A stretch of 64,000 nt of DNA from an uncultured Bacteroides sp. (GTDB lineage Bacteria; Bacteroidota; Bacteroidia; Bacteroidales; Bacteroidaceae), in the NCBI RefSeq assembly GCF_963675905.1, contig NZ_OY780936.1, forward strand, positions 620,001 to 684,000. Direction: 5' to 3'. The position numbers were made by a program, and so were the translations under genes. Below the pieces are notes generated by a model, which saw only the letters and a program-made list of their open reading frames with translations, had not been told where the DNA came from and searched no databases. Numbering within the stretch: the first letter of the stretch is position 1; each line of letters opens with the position of its first letter. This document shows, piece after piece, positions 25,355 through 35,021 of this stretch.

Positions 25355-28300
25355 ATGAAACATCTTAATTTTTTATGCAATTATAAGCATATTATTTTTA
25401 ATAATCTACTTTTAATAAGCTTAATTGCCTGCTCCCTTGTAGTAAATACTGTCAAAGTGCAGGCTAGGGAGTCTGTTAATGTCACGCTTGGTGACAACAT
25501 AACTATTTCAATAAAGAACAAGACTATTAAAGAGGCTTTTCTTGAAATTGAGAAGAAAAGTAAGTTCGTTTTTATTTATAACAGCGAAACGGTTAATCTG
25601 AATCAAAAAGTTTCTGTTGAAGCTAAAGATGAGCCTATCCGTACTGTATTAGATCGTTTATTGAAAGGTACTACTGTTGATTATGAAATTTCCGATCATC
25701 AGATTGTAGTTTTCAGTAAGAATAATAAAAACAGCCAAAAACAAAGCGGGGCTTTTACTGTAAATGGTAAAATAACCGATGAAACAGGAGAACCATTGAT
25801 TGGTGTAAGTATTCTTGTTAAGGGTACATCACAGGGTACTATTACTGATATTGACGGTAAATACTCTTTAAGTGTTCCGGGACAGAATACAAGACTGGTT
25901 TTTAGTTATATTGGATTTACAAAAATGGAACTTCAGGCTCAGAAGATGCTAAATGTGAAGATGGCGAGTGAGGCTGAAAACCTGAATGAGGTAGTAGTAG
26001 TGGGTTACGGTACGGTGAAGAAGAATGATCTTACCGGATCTGTGTCTACCCTAAAATCGAAAGATTTCAATGTGGGACTTGTAACTGCTCCTTCTCAATT
26101 GATTCAGGGTAGAGTTGCTGGTGTTAATATTACCAACAATGGTGGTGAGCCTGGAGGTGGTGCAACAGTTCGTGTTCGTGGATCGAATTCAATCCGTTCA
26201 GGACAAGATCCTCTTTATGTAGTGGATGGTGTTCCTTTGAATGTGTCTGATGATCAACAACCAAGTGGAGCTAGTATTTCTGGTGTTGGTGATACTAGTA
26301 AGAAAAATCCTTTGAATTTCCTGAACCCGGATGATATTGAATCTATTGATGTACTGAAAGATGCTTCGGCTACTGCTATCTATGGTGCTCGTGGTGCCAA
26401 TGGTGTCATTATCGTAACAACTAAAAAAGGGAAAGAAGGCGCTGCTAAAGTTTCTTATTCGGGATACGTAAGTGTATCTAGTTTGCCTGAACAATATCCG
26501 GTTCTTTCTGCAGCACAATTTCGTGCATTTGCAGCAGAAAAGGGACTGACTTCAATTGAAGATGGTAAAGCGAATACTAATTGGCAGGATGAGATTTTCC
26601 GTACTGCAGTTTCTTCTAACCATAATCTCTCCATAAGTGGTGGAGGTAAAAATGGTAACTACCGCGCTTCATTAGGTTATCAGGATCAGGAAGGTATTAT
26701 TAAAAGAACGGGAATGGAAAAGTACACAGGGCGTTTTTCTGCTAGTCAGAAAACATTTAATGACCGTTTGTTGATTGAAGCGAGTTTGATGGCTAGTAGA
26801 AACCTTGACCAACGTGCACCTATTGGTGAAACTGGTGGCTACGAAGGCGACCTTTTGCTCTCTGCATTAAAGTTAAACCCTACTTATCCTGTATACAATA
26901 CTGATGGTTCTTATTATCAGAAGAGTAAAGATGTGCGTAACCCTGTAGCTATGCTTAATCTTACTAATGATAAAACGCAGACAGATCGTATTCTGGCTAA
27001 TGTAACCGGAACTTTGACTATTTTGAAAGATCTAAAATACAAAATGAATGTGGCTTTAGATCAGACAAAGGCTACACGCAAAGTAACTCAGGATAAATCC
27101 TTGATTTATCTGACTGATAACGGTACTGCCGATATAAATAATGTTGAAGCTGGAAACTTCCTGATTGAAAATTATCTGACCTATAATTTTAATCTGGCAA
27201 AGAAGCACTCTTTCAATTTATTAGGAGGACATTCTTATCAAAAATTTCGCAACTATTATTATGGTATGTCTGAAACAGGCTTTACTGTCGATAATATAGA
27301 TTATTTGTATGATCTTTCTTATGGTAAGAACAAGCAGGTAACCAGCACTTCCGGAATTACAGTTAATGAACTTCAATCGTTCTTTGGACGTGTGAATTAT
27401 GGATTACTGGACAAGTATTTGCTTACAGTAAACTTCCGTGCCGATGGTTCTACTAAGTTTGGAGAAAATAATAAATATGGTTATTTCCCATCTGCTGCAC
27501 TTGCATGGAGAATGAGTGAAGAGAATTTTATTAAGAAACTGAATGTTTTCGAGAATCTGAAACTAAGATTAAGCTGGGGTATTACTGGTAATCAGGAAAT
27601 TCCGAATAAGATATCTCAAATGCTTTTGGGTAGTACAAGTGGCGCTATCCTGAATGGTGGATCAACAGTTGTTCCTGGTATCACATTGACTCGTACACCT
27701 AATCCAAATCTTAAATGGGAGAAGACTGAACAAGTTGACCTTGGAGTTGATTTCTCTGTATTGAAAGGTCGCTTGAGCGGAACCATTGATGTGTTTTCTA
27801 AAACAACAAAAGATGTGTTGCTGGAAGTTTATTCTGTTTCACCAGCTCCAACAACAAAAGTATGGTCGAATGTACCGAATATGAAAATTGAAAATAAAGG
27901 TCTTGAAATAGGACTTAATGGAGTTCTTCTTGCTAATAAAGATTTTAACTGGACCTTAGGTGGTAACTTCTCAACCATTAAAAACAAAGTGAAAGATCTT
28001 CCAATGTCTTATATCACTACAGGTAGTCCAAGTGGACCTGGTATTACAGGGTTTTCTTCTCAGATTATCAAAAGCGGTTACCCTATCGGAACTTTCTGGG
28101 GATATAATTTCCTTGGATTTGATGAAAACGGAAAAAGTTTATATGAATTGGATGAAAATGGTAATAAAGTAGAAAAATGCATTGGAAATGCACAACCTGA
28201 TTTTACTTTCAATTTCAATACCAGTTTCTCATGGAAACGTTTTGATTTGGGCCTATTCTTCAATGGTGTTGTTGGTAATGACATTTATAATAATCTGGCT

Positions 28301-28663
28301 AATGTGATTGATCAATTAAGTCTTTTTTCTAAAGGTTTCAATACAACGGTTCATGCAACTACTTTGCCCGAATCTTTAGATAATGTATTAGACTACTCTA
28401 GCCGATACATAGAGGATGGTTCTTTTTTACGATTGGCCAGTGCAAATCTTGGATATACATTTAATATGAAAAAGAGTAAATGGATTTCTAATTTAAGAGT
28501 ATATGCTACCGCCAATAATCTGTTTGTACTTACCGGTTATTCGGGATATGACCCTGAAGTAAATGCTGCTCATACATCTAATGGTGTTCCTTCTTTGGGT
28601 ATTGGGTGGACTACTTATCCAATGGCAAGAAGCTTTAGTCTGGGTGTTACAATGGATTTCTAA
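25355..28663 (+). CDS. SusC-like TonB-dependent outer-membrane transporter with STN domain
   Basis: The 1102-residue protein has a signal sequence (about 1-38), an STN signalling domain (about 45-118, IKEAFLEIEKKSKFVFIYN), a CarboxypepD_reg-like domain (about 134-205, GKITDETGEPLIGVSILVKG), a plug with the LNEVVVVGYGTVKK transition and DVLKDASATAIYGARGANG, and a beta-barrel ending in GVTMDF with a terminal Phe. The STN domain marks it as a transducing receptor that acts on a FecR/ECF pair. With SusD it imports oligosaccharide, predicted here to be an alpha-glucoside from the neighbouring GH13 and GH65 enzymes. Confidence 0.95.
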   Translation: MKHLNFLCNYKHIIFNNLLLISLIACSLVVNTVKVQARESVNVTLGDNITISIKNKTIKEAFLEIEKKSKFVFIYNSETVNLNQKVSVEAKDEPIRTVLDRLLKGTTVDYEISDHQIVVFSKNNKNSQKQSGAFTVNGKITDETGEPLIGVSILVKGTSQGTITDIDGKYSLSVPGQNTRLVFSYIGFTKMELQAQKMLNVKMASEAENLNEVVVVGYGTVKKNDLTGSVSTLKSKDFNVGLVTAPSQLIQGRVAGVNITNNGGEPGGGATVRVRGSNSIRSGQDPLYVVDGVPLNVSDDQQPSGASISGVGDTSKKNPLNFLNPDDIESIDVLKDASATAIYGARGANGVIIVTTKKGKEGAAKVSYSGYVSVSSLPEQYPVLSAAQFRAFAAEKGLTSIEDGKANTNWQDEIFRTAVSSNHNLSISGGGKNGNYRASLGYQDQEGIIKRTGMEKYTGRFSASQKTFNDRLLIEASLMASRNLDQRAPIGETGGYEGDLLLSALKLNPTYPVYNTDGSYYQKSKDVRNPVAMLNLTNDKTQTDRILANVTGTLTILKDLKYKMNVALDQTKATRKVTQDKSLIYLTDNGTADINNVEAGNFLIENYLTYNFNLAKKHSFNLLGGHSYQKFRNYYYGMSETGFTVDNIDYLYDLSYGKNKQVTSTSGITVNELQSFFGRVNYGLLDKYLLTVNFRADGSTKFGENNKYGYFPSAALAWRMSEENFIKKLNVFENLKLRLSWGITGNQEIPNKISQMLLGSTSGAILNGGSTVVPGITLTRTPNPNLKWEKTEQVDLGVDFSVLKGRLSGTIDVFSKTTKDVLLEVYSVSPAPTTKVWSNVPNMKIENKGLEIGLNGVLLANKDFNWTLGGNFSTIKNKVKDLPMSYITTGSPSGPGITGFSSQIIKSGYPIGTFWGYNFLGFDENGKSLYELDENGNKVEKCIGNAQPDFTFNFNTSFSWKRFDLGLFFNGVVGNDIYNNLANVIDQLSLFSKGFNTTVHATTLPESLDNVLDYSSRYIEDGSFLRLASANLGYTFNMKKSKWISNLRVYATANNLFVLTGYSGYDPEVNAAHTSNGVPSLGIGWTTYPMARSFSLGVTMDF

Positions 28664-28683
28664 CCTTTATCAATTGAATAATT

Positions 28684-30249
28684 ATGAAACGAATTAGTAT
28701 AATATTCGCCTCGGCTTTGATGTTGATGGCAACCTCTTGTACAGACTTGAAAGAGGAAATTTTGAATGAACAGGATGGTTCTACAATTGTATCTGACAGC
28801 GAAAATGCACAGATGCTTATTGCACCGGCTTACGCATACCTGCGAGATTTACAAAGTCGCTCAGGAGTGTGGCTGGTTATGGAAAGTGTAACCGATGAGA
28901 TGGTTTTTCCTACTCGTGGTACCGACTGGAATAATGCTGATTACCGTACCCTTTTTACACATGATTATGACAGTAAAAACGGTTACATTAAAAATACATG
29001 GAATAGCTTTATGCTGGGTATTACAAAGTGTAATATAGCCATGCAATATTTATCAAAACTGGAACAAACTGATGAAGTTACAGGATATATGGCTGAGGCT
29101 AAATTTGTAAGAGCTCTTTGCATGTATCATCTGATGGATTGCTTTGGTCATTTCCCATTCAGAGAATATGAGGAACTGGATTACTCAAAATCTCCACAGA
29201 TATTAGATCGTCCGAAAGCGTTGGAAAGATTGATTGCAGAACTGAATGATGTTATCCCGGTTTTGAAACAGAAAGGAGATGTGCCTTACGGACGAGTAAC
29301 CAAGGCTGCTGCCCAGATGTTGCTTGCTAAAGTTTACCTCAATTATCAGGTATATACAGGTACTGCACCAACGTTCAGTGATGGTACTGCAAAATGGGAT
29401 GAAGTAATTTCTTTGTGTGATGATATTATTGGCTCTGGTAAATATACTTTGGCTGATGATTTCTGGAAACTTTATCTTGCAAAGAACGAAACTTATTCAG
29501 ACCAGACTGAGTCAATATTGCCTATTCCTTTTAACTGCTCTGTGGGGCTAGGAGGTATTCCATGGATGAATATCACTTTGCATTATAATCAGACATTTGG
29601 TAGCTTTAAGAATATGTGGAATGGCTGTTGTACTACTCCTGATTTCTTGAGTATATGGGATGTAACAGATCCTCGTTACCAGGATTCAAGATTGAAGAGT
29701 CAGGTTGGATTTAATCTGGGTATTCTTGTAGGACAGCAATATGGACCTGATGGTACTGCTTTGAAAACCCGTACTGGTTTGCCTTTGGTTTTTACTCCAG
29801 AATTTAGTGTTCAGAATTCATCAGAGGCTCAGGGAGCACGAGTTATTAAATATGCACCCGACCCAACTTCGACTTATGCTAGCAGTAGTGAAAATGATTT
29901 TCAATATTATCGTCTTGCAGATGTTTATCTGATGAGAGCAGAAGCTAAATTCCGTAAGGGTGATGCTACGGCTGTAAATGATATCAACGCTGTAAGAAGC
30001 AAACGAAATGTGAAGACTTACTCAGTTTCGGAACTTTCTCTTGATAAGCTTATGAATGAAAGAGCTTATGAGTTTTACTGGGATGGTCCTTCACGTCGTA
30101 ATGATCTTGTCCGTTTTGGCAAATATTGCAATAGTCGCTATCTGAAACTGGAAACACCTACTTATAAAATTCTGTTCCCAATTCCATTGTCGGCTCTTGA
30201 AGCTAATCCGGAACTGACTCAGAATCCAGGGTATAGCGAAGCTCTCTAA
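28684..30249 (+). CDS. SusD/RagB-like glycan-binding lipoprotein
   Basis: A 521-residue surface lipoprotein with lipobox LMATSC (Cys at about residue 19). The family pattern is clear: the TPR-like N-terminal region with AKFVRALCMYHLMDCFG, KAAAQMLLAKVYLNYQVY, and the C-terminal RLADVYLMRAEAKFRKG, INAVRSKRN, LMNERAYEFYWDGPSRRNDLVRFGKY. It caps the SusC barrel and binds the incoming glycan. It lies 20 bp after susC. A partial terminator follows. Confidence 0.95.
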   Translation: MKRISIIFASALMLMATSCTDLKEEILNEQDGSTIVSDSENAQMLIAPAYAYLRDLQSRSGVWLVMESVTDEMVFPTRGTDWNNADYRTLFTHDYDSKNGYIKNTWNSFMLGITKCNIAMQYLSKLEQTDEVTGYMAEAKFVRALCMYHLMDCFGHFPFREYEELDYSKSPQILDRPKALERLIAELNDVIPVLKQKGDVPYGRVTKAAAQMLLAKVYLNYQVYTGTAPTFSDGTAKWDEVISLCDDIIGSGKYTLADDFWKLYLAKNETYSDQTESILPIPFNCSVGLGGIPWMNITLHYNQTFGSFKNMWNGCCTTPDFLSIWDVTDPRYQDSRLKSQVGFNLGILVGQQYGPDGTALKTRTGLPLVFTPEFSVQNSSEAQGARVIKYAPDPTSTYASSSENDFQYYRLADVYLMRAEAKFRKGDATAVNDINAVRSKRNVKTYSVSELSLDKLMNERAYEFYWDGPSRRNDLVRFGKYCNSRYLKLETPTYKILFPIPLSALEANPELTQNPGYSEAL

Positions 30250-30270
30250 TAACCTAACCATTCATATGAA

Positions 30271-30307
30271 AAGGCCTCATTCGGTAAAAAAGGATGAGGT
30301 CTTTTTT
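30271..30307 (+). terminator. Terminator-like hairpin between susD and the GH13 gene
   Basis: AAGGCCTCAT (30271-30280) pairs with ATGAGGTCTT (30294-30303, one G-U) and is followed by T. It may lower transcription of the enzyme genes relative to susCD. Confidence 0.65.
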
Positions 30308-30334
30308 ACTTAACTATTTATAAATTGTGTACTA

Positions 30335-32026
30335 ATGATAAGAATAACAAAATCGATAATAAGTATCTTTCTTTTATTGAGCTGTTTCACTACTGTCGTC
30401 AGAGCTGCAGATTTTAAACCTCTTCCGCAATGGATGAAAACGGCCGTGTTTTATCAGATTTATCCGCAAAGTTTCAAAGATACCAATGGAGACGGAATAG
30501 GGGATATTCAAGGGATTATTGAAAAGCTTGATTATGTAAAGTGGCTTGGTTGTAATGTTATCTGGCTTAATCCATGCTTTGAATCGGCTTTTCAGGATGC
30601 CGGATATGATGTAATTGATTTCTATAAGGTTGCCCATCGATATGGCACGAACGATGATTTAAAGCGCTTGTTTAATGAAGCTCATAAACGTAATATGAAA
30701 GTTTGTCTTGATTTGGTAGCAGGGCATACTTCTATTGAATCATCCTGGTTCAAGACTTCTCAGAAGAATGAAAAAAATGCTTATTCTGATCGTTATATAT
30801 GGACTAATGATTCGACTATTAAACCTGAAAAATTTGTATCTGGCAAGTTTGAAAGAAACGGAACTTATATGAAGAACTTCTTTGATTGTCAACCAGCTTT
30901 GAATTATGGATACGGACAACCAGATCCTAAATGTCCCTGGGAAGAGCCTGTTACGGCAGAAGGCCCTCAAAGTACCCGAAAAGAACTGATGAATATTATG
31001 GATTACTGGATGGAAATGGGCTGTGATGGATTCAGAGTTGATATGGCCGGTTCATTGATTAAAAAAGATCCTGATTTAAAAGAAACAACAAATCTATGGG
31101 CTGAGATAAGAACTCATTTCCAGGATAAATTTCCTGAAGGAATACTTCTTGCAGAGTGGGGTAAGCCGCAACAAGCCATAAAGGTTGGATTTATGATGGA
31201 TTTTATAATTCATTTGAGAAACAGCGGATACGATACGATGTTTTTTAATAAAACAGGGACCTACAGGCGAGATACTTGCTATTTTGATATTAAGGGAAAT
31301 GGTTCTCCTGATTTCTTTATTAAGAATCTCACTACTCAGCTTAGTGCTGCAGGAGATGATGGATATATTTGTATACCTACTGCCAACCATGATTTTCAAC
31401 GTCCTTGTTGCGGCGAAAGGAACACTGTCCCTCAATTAAAAACCGTGATGACTTTTCTGATGACTCTGCCGGGTATTCCTCTGGTTTATTATGGTGATGA
31501 GATTGGAATGCGTTTTATTGATGGATTACCCAATAAGGAAGGAAGTCAGCTGACGAAAGGAAATCGTGCTGGTTCTCGTACTCCTATGCAATGGGATAGT
31601 TCTGATAATGCCGGATTTTCATCGGGAAGTAGTAGCTCTCTTTATCTCCCTCTGGATTCTTCTGCAAGTAGACCTACTGTTGAACAGGAAAAAAAAGATG
31701 CTTCATCACTTCTTTTATTTACCAAAGAGTTAATTGCATTGCGTGGTAAATATGCAGCACTAGGGAATCGTGGTGAAATAAGATTTTTGCAGTCTAAAGA
31801 GAATCAATATCCGTTAATTTATGAACGTAGATTAGGCAAAGAAGCTTTTATAATTGTAATTAATCCGTCGGGAAAGGAAGTATCTGTATCTTTGGATTAT
31901 GATAAAGTCGTGAAGAGAGTTATTCCGATACTAAGCTGCTCAAAGCATAAAATGATTGATTATAAAAACAAACAACTGAAAATCTCAGCAGAACCCCTTT
32001 CTTATGGAATTTATCAGATATATTAA
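30335..32026 (+). CDS. Secreted GH13 alpha-glucosidase/alpha-amylase family enzyme
   Basis: The 563-residue enzyme has a cleavable signal peptide (about 1-24). It shows the GH13 barrel: YQIYPQSFKDTNGDGIGDIQG, the nucleophile Asp236 in GFRVDMAG, acid/base Glu274 in LLAEWGKP, and Asp353 in TANHDFQRP. A C-terminal beta-domain follows (about 470-563). The QSFKDTNGDGIGD sequence favours an exo-acting alpha-glucosidase or oligo-glucosidase over an endo-amylase, but specificity is not certain. It lies in the SusCD locus and ends 7 bp before the GH65 gene. Confidence 0.88.
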   Translation: MIRITKSIISIFLLLSCFTTVVRAADFKPLPQWMKTAVFYQIYPQSFKDTNGDGIGDIQGIIEKLDYVKWLGCNVIWLNPCFESAFQDAGYDVIDFYKVAHRYGTNDDLKRLFNEAHKRNMKVCLDLVAGHTSIESSWFKTSQKNEKNAYSDRYIWTNDSTIKPEKFVSGKFERNGTYMKNFFDCQPALNYGYGQPDPKCPWEEPVTAEGPQSTRKELMNIMDYWMEMGCDGFRVDMAGSLIKKDPDLKETTNLWAEIRTHFQDKFPEGILLAEWGKPQQAIKVGFMMDFIIHLRNSGYDTMFFNKTGTYRRDTCYFDIKGNGSPDFFIKNLTTQLSAAGDDGYICIPTANHDFQRPCCGERNTVPQLKTVMTFLMTLPGIPLVYYGDEIGMRFIDGLPNKEGSQLTKGNRAGSRTPMQWDSSDNAGFSSGSSSSLYLPLDSSASRPTVEQEKKDASSLLLFTKELIALRGKYAALGNRGEIRFLQSKENQYPLIYERRLGKEAFIIVINPSGKEVSVSLDYDKVVKRVIPILSCSKHKMIDYKNKQLKISAEPLSYGIYQIY

Positions 32027-32033
32027 ACTGTAT

Positions 32034-34064
32034 ATGAATAGAATTAGTGTTTTAATAAGTGCTGTATTGTTATGTGTATCACAACTGCATGCTCAAAATC
32101 CATGGATAGTTGAAGCAGATAACATGCAGCCGGATAATTATTACGGAGTCACTGTGGCCAACGGCATGCTTGGATTAGTATCTTCTCCACAGCCTTTAAA
32201 GGTTTCAAGTGTTATACTAGCAGGTAGTTATGATATCTATGGGCGTGGAAGAGTCAGTAATTTTCTGAATGGATTCAATATGCTCAATATGCAATTGTCA
32301 ATAAATGGAAATGGCGTAAATAGCAATAATATAACTCAGTTTAAACAAGTACTGGATATGAAACAGGGAATTCAGACTTCTTCCTTTATGTTCAAAGATG
32401 AAGCAAAAGTTGAATATTCATATCTGGCTATAAGGCAACTTCCTTTTTCGGCTATGCTGGATGTTACGATTACTCCATTGAAAGACATTACTATTACTGC
32501 TGCTAATATACTTGAAACACCAGAGGCTTTTCGGGATTCGAAGAATTTCTATAACCAGATTAATCGCAAACATGTAAGTATAGCATTGCTTACTTCTTCA
32601 GCTTATAGTCCTACCGGGAAGTTGAATATATGTGCTTCATCGTCCTTTATTTTTCCAGAAAAAAGGGGAGAAGAACCACAAATAATTCATTCTACACCAA
32701 ATTGTAACAATCATTCCATGAAGTTTACCAAAGAGCTTAAGGCTGGTGTAAAATATCATTTTTCACTAGTGGGTTCAACTATTACTTCGGCTTATCATCC
32801 GGATCCATTGAATGAAGTTGAACGACTTACAATCTTTGCTCGCCTGGAGGGTAATGACCGATTGTTGAACAAGCATCGGGAAGCATGGAATAAACTTTGG
32901 GAAAGTGATATTGTAATAGAGGGAGATCCGGTAGCTCAACAGGATATTCACAATATGATGTATCATCTCTATTCTTTTGTTAGAGAGGGATCCGCTCTTT
33001 CTATTTCTCCGATGGGGCTGTCTGGTTTAGGATATAACGGACATATTTTCTGGGATGCTGATACATGGATGTTTCCTGCTTTGTTATTACTTCATCCGGA
33101 AATGGCCCGTTCTTTTGTTGATTATCGTTTTGACAGGCTGGAGGCTGCTAAGAAGAATGCATTCGAGCATGGATTCCGTGGAGCTATGTATCCTTGGGAA
33201 AGTTCAGATTCCGGCTTTGAAGAGACTCCGGTCTGGGCTCTTTCCGGAACATTTGAACATCATATTTCCGGATGTGTGGCATTGGCTGCATGGAATTACT
33301 ATCTGGTAACAAAAGATAAAGAATGGCTGAAAGAAAAGGGATTCCCCATTATCAGAGCTACAGCCAATTTTTGGCTGGATCGTGTAGAGAAGAATGAGCA
33401 GGGTAAATATGAAATTTGTAATGTTGTAGCAGCAGATGAATGGGCCGAAAATGTGGATAATGATGCATTTACCAATGGAGTGGCGCAGATAAATCTTGAA
33501 GTAGCTGCCAATGCAGCTGGTATTCTCCAGGAAAAAGTCAAGAGTCAGTGGCTGGAAGTCGCAAAAAATATGGTTATTCATAAGTTTGACAACGGAGTAA
33601 CAAAAGAACATAAGACTTACAATGGAGAAGGTATAAAACAGGCAGACGTGAACTTACTTGCTTATCCGTTGGGAATTATTCAGTCACCGTCACAAATTAA
33701 AAAGGATTTGGAGTATTATGAAGTGCGTGTTCCTGAAAAGGATACCCCGGCAATGACGCAGGCTATTTTCTCTCTTCTTTATGCAAGATTGGGTAATAAA
33801 GAGAAGGCTTATCATTTCTTTAAGGATGCTTATATTCCGAATCTGAATCCTCCTTTCCGTGTAATAGCTGAAACAAAAGGAGGTACTAATCCTTATTTCA
33901 TTACTGGAGCAGGAGGAATTCTGCAAACTGTTATGATGGGCTTTGGCGGACTGGAGATTACGCCTGCAGGTATTGTTCAGAAGAAAGGTTCATTGCCTGG
34001 CCATTGGAAGTCATTGACAATCAAAGGTATTGGACTAGAGAAAAAGACTTTTATTGTAAAATGA
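32034..34064 (+). CDS. Secreted GH65 family enzyme, probably a hydrolase
   Basis: I take ATG 32034, which gives a normal signal peptide MNRISVLISAVLLCVSQLHA; the frame is open 10 codons further up. The mature protein has the GH65 layout: N-terminal beta-sandwich, (alpha/alpha)6 barrel with FWDADTWMFPALLLLHPEMA, and the catalytic-acid segment AADEWAENVDNDAFTNG. A second conserved Glu region is IAETKGGTNPYF. GH65 holds cytoplasmic phosphorylases of trehalose, kojibiose and maltose, plus a few hydrolases; a secreted enzyme has no phosphate supply, and secreted Bacteroidetes GH65 proteins include kojibiose hydrolases. So a hydrolase of an alpha-linked glucobiose is inferred. Confidence 0.82.
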   Translation: MNRISVLISAVLLCVSQLHAQNPWIVEADNMQPDNYYGVTVANGMLGLVSSPQPLKVSSVILAGSYDIYGRGRVSNFLNGFNMLNMQLSINGNGVNSNNITQFKQVLDMKQGIQTSSFMFKDEAKVEYSYLAIRQLPFSAMLDVTITPLKDITITAANILETPEAFRDSKNFYNQINRKHVSIALLTSSAYSPTGKLNICASSSFIFPEKRGEEPQIIHSTPNCNNHSMKFTKELKAGVKYHFSLVGSTITSAYHPDPLNEVERLTIFARLEGNDRLLNKHREAWNKLWESDIVIEGDPVAQQDIHNMMYHLYSFVREGSALSISPMGLSGLGYNGHIFWDADTWMFPALLLLHPEMARSFVDYRFDRLEAAKKNAFEHGFRGAMYPWESSDSGFEETPVWALSGTFEHHISGCVALAAWNYYLVTKDKEWLKEKGFPIIRATANFWLDRVEKNEQGKYEICNVVAADEWAENVDNDAFTNGVAQINLEVAANAAGILQEKVKSQWLEVAKNMVIHKFDNGVTKEHKTYNGEGIKQADVNLLAYPLGIIQSPSQIKKDLEYYEVRVPEKDTPAMTQAIFSLLYARLGNKEKAYHFFKDAYIPNLNPPFRVIAETKGGTNPYFITGAGGILQTVMMGFGGLEITPAGIVQKKGSLPGHWKSLTIKGIGLEKKTFIVK

Positions 34065-34089
34065 TATAATACCTGATTATATAGAGAAT

Positions 34090-34168
34090 TTTATTCGCCA
34101 ATGGATTTTATTTATTCCTCAATGGACAAAGAACTATTGCTCAATAAATAAAATCCATTCACCAATAA
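34090..34168. repeat. Two inverted copies of the 36-bp repeat unit
   Basis: A perfect 17-bp inverted repeat (34100-34116 with 34143-34159) lies within two units of the TTATTCACCAATGGATTTTA type facing each other. It is in the convergent gap between the GH65 and sigma genes, where it could act as a two-way terminator or a protein-binding site. Confidence 0.7.
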
Positions 34169-34208
34169 ATATGATGGCAAAGACGTTTAGGTAAGATTGG
34201 CACTTGAA

Positions 34209-34802
34209 TCAGCTATTTAAATAACTATGTAGTAGTATAAAGATTGCAGTTAGAAGTTCTTTTCTTAATTTCTGGATAGAGCGATGAATAAGATTACGTG
34301 CTGACTGATAATTCATATTTAACATAGCAGCGATGTCTTCAATAGATATTTCCCTGATATATCTAAGGTAAATAGCTTCCCGTTGTCGTGAGGTCAAGGT
34401 CTTCATGGCGCGGGAAAGCTCTTTTTTCTGATCTTCCGAAAAGATCTCTTCAGGATCATCATCTTCTTCTGTTGAAGCTATTTCTATTTCGAAAAGTAAA
34501 TCATCATTATCGGCATCTAAAGAAATAAGTGTTCGAGATTCTAATTTAGAAATTAGCCTGTTTCTTAAAGCCTTGAAGAGGTAGAATTTAACATGCTCTG
34601 TTTCGCTAAGATTCTCTCTGTTATTGTATAGCTTTATAAATAACTCCTGAATAGCATCTTTTACAATTTCCCTGTCATTTACTATTTTATAGCCGTATGA
34701 AAATAGAATATCTGCATACATATAGTACAGAGTAGAAAATACTTTCTCGTTTCCAGATAAAAAAGATTTCCAGATATCACTTTCTGAATTGTATATATGC
34801 AT
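34209..34802 (-). CDS. ECF-type RNA polymerase sigma factor
   Basis: The 197-residue product from ATG 34802 (MHIYNSESDIW) has sigma region 2 (about 25-90, YMYADILFSYGYKIVNDREIVKDAIQELF) and region 4 (about 125-185, TSRQREAIYLRYIREISIEDIAAMLNMNYQSARNLIHRSI). The length and the Bacteroidetes-type linker fit ECF factors that work with FecR and STN-SusC. It faces the susCD locus from its far end and has no FecR gene beside it, so it is the best partner for the FecR at 24110. The pairing is inferred from position. Confidence 0.88.
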   Translation of the reverse strand: MHIYNSESDIWKSFLSGNEKVFSTLYYMYADILFSYGYKIVNDREIVKDAIQELFIKLYNNRENLSETEHVKFYLFKALRNRLISKLESRTLISLDADNDDLLFEIEIASTEEDDDPEEIFSEDQKKELSRAMKTLTSRQREAIYLRYIREISIEDIAAMLNMNYQSARNLIHRSIQKLRKELLTAIFILLHSYLNS

Positions 34803-34920
34803 TTGATTTCTTATTCTTAGATCAATTATTCGCAATATTAACTATTATAAATGATAAATACAAGAATATTTTTTTATACCTGAAAAATAGAAGATAGAAT
34901 GATTGCAAAAAATAGGAAAA

Positions 34921-34968
34921 TATAAAAAGTTCGTGAATTGTGAGTTTCATATTCACAATTCACGAACT
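34921..34968 (-). terminator. Terminator of nadE
   Basis: A perfect 16-bp stem (34928-34943 with 34953-34968) is followed on the minus strand by TTTTTATA. It lies 54 bp beyond the nadE stop. Confidence 0.8.
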
Positions 34969-35021
34969 AATATTTAACCCAGCTAAGAGCACTGGGATAA
35001 TTTAAAAAAGGTAATGTCAGA

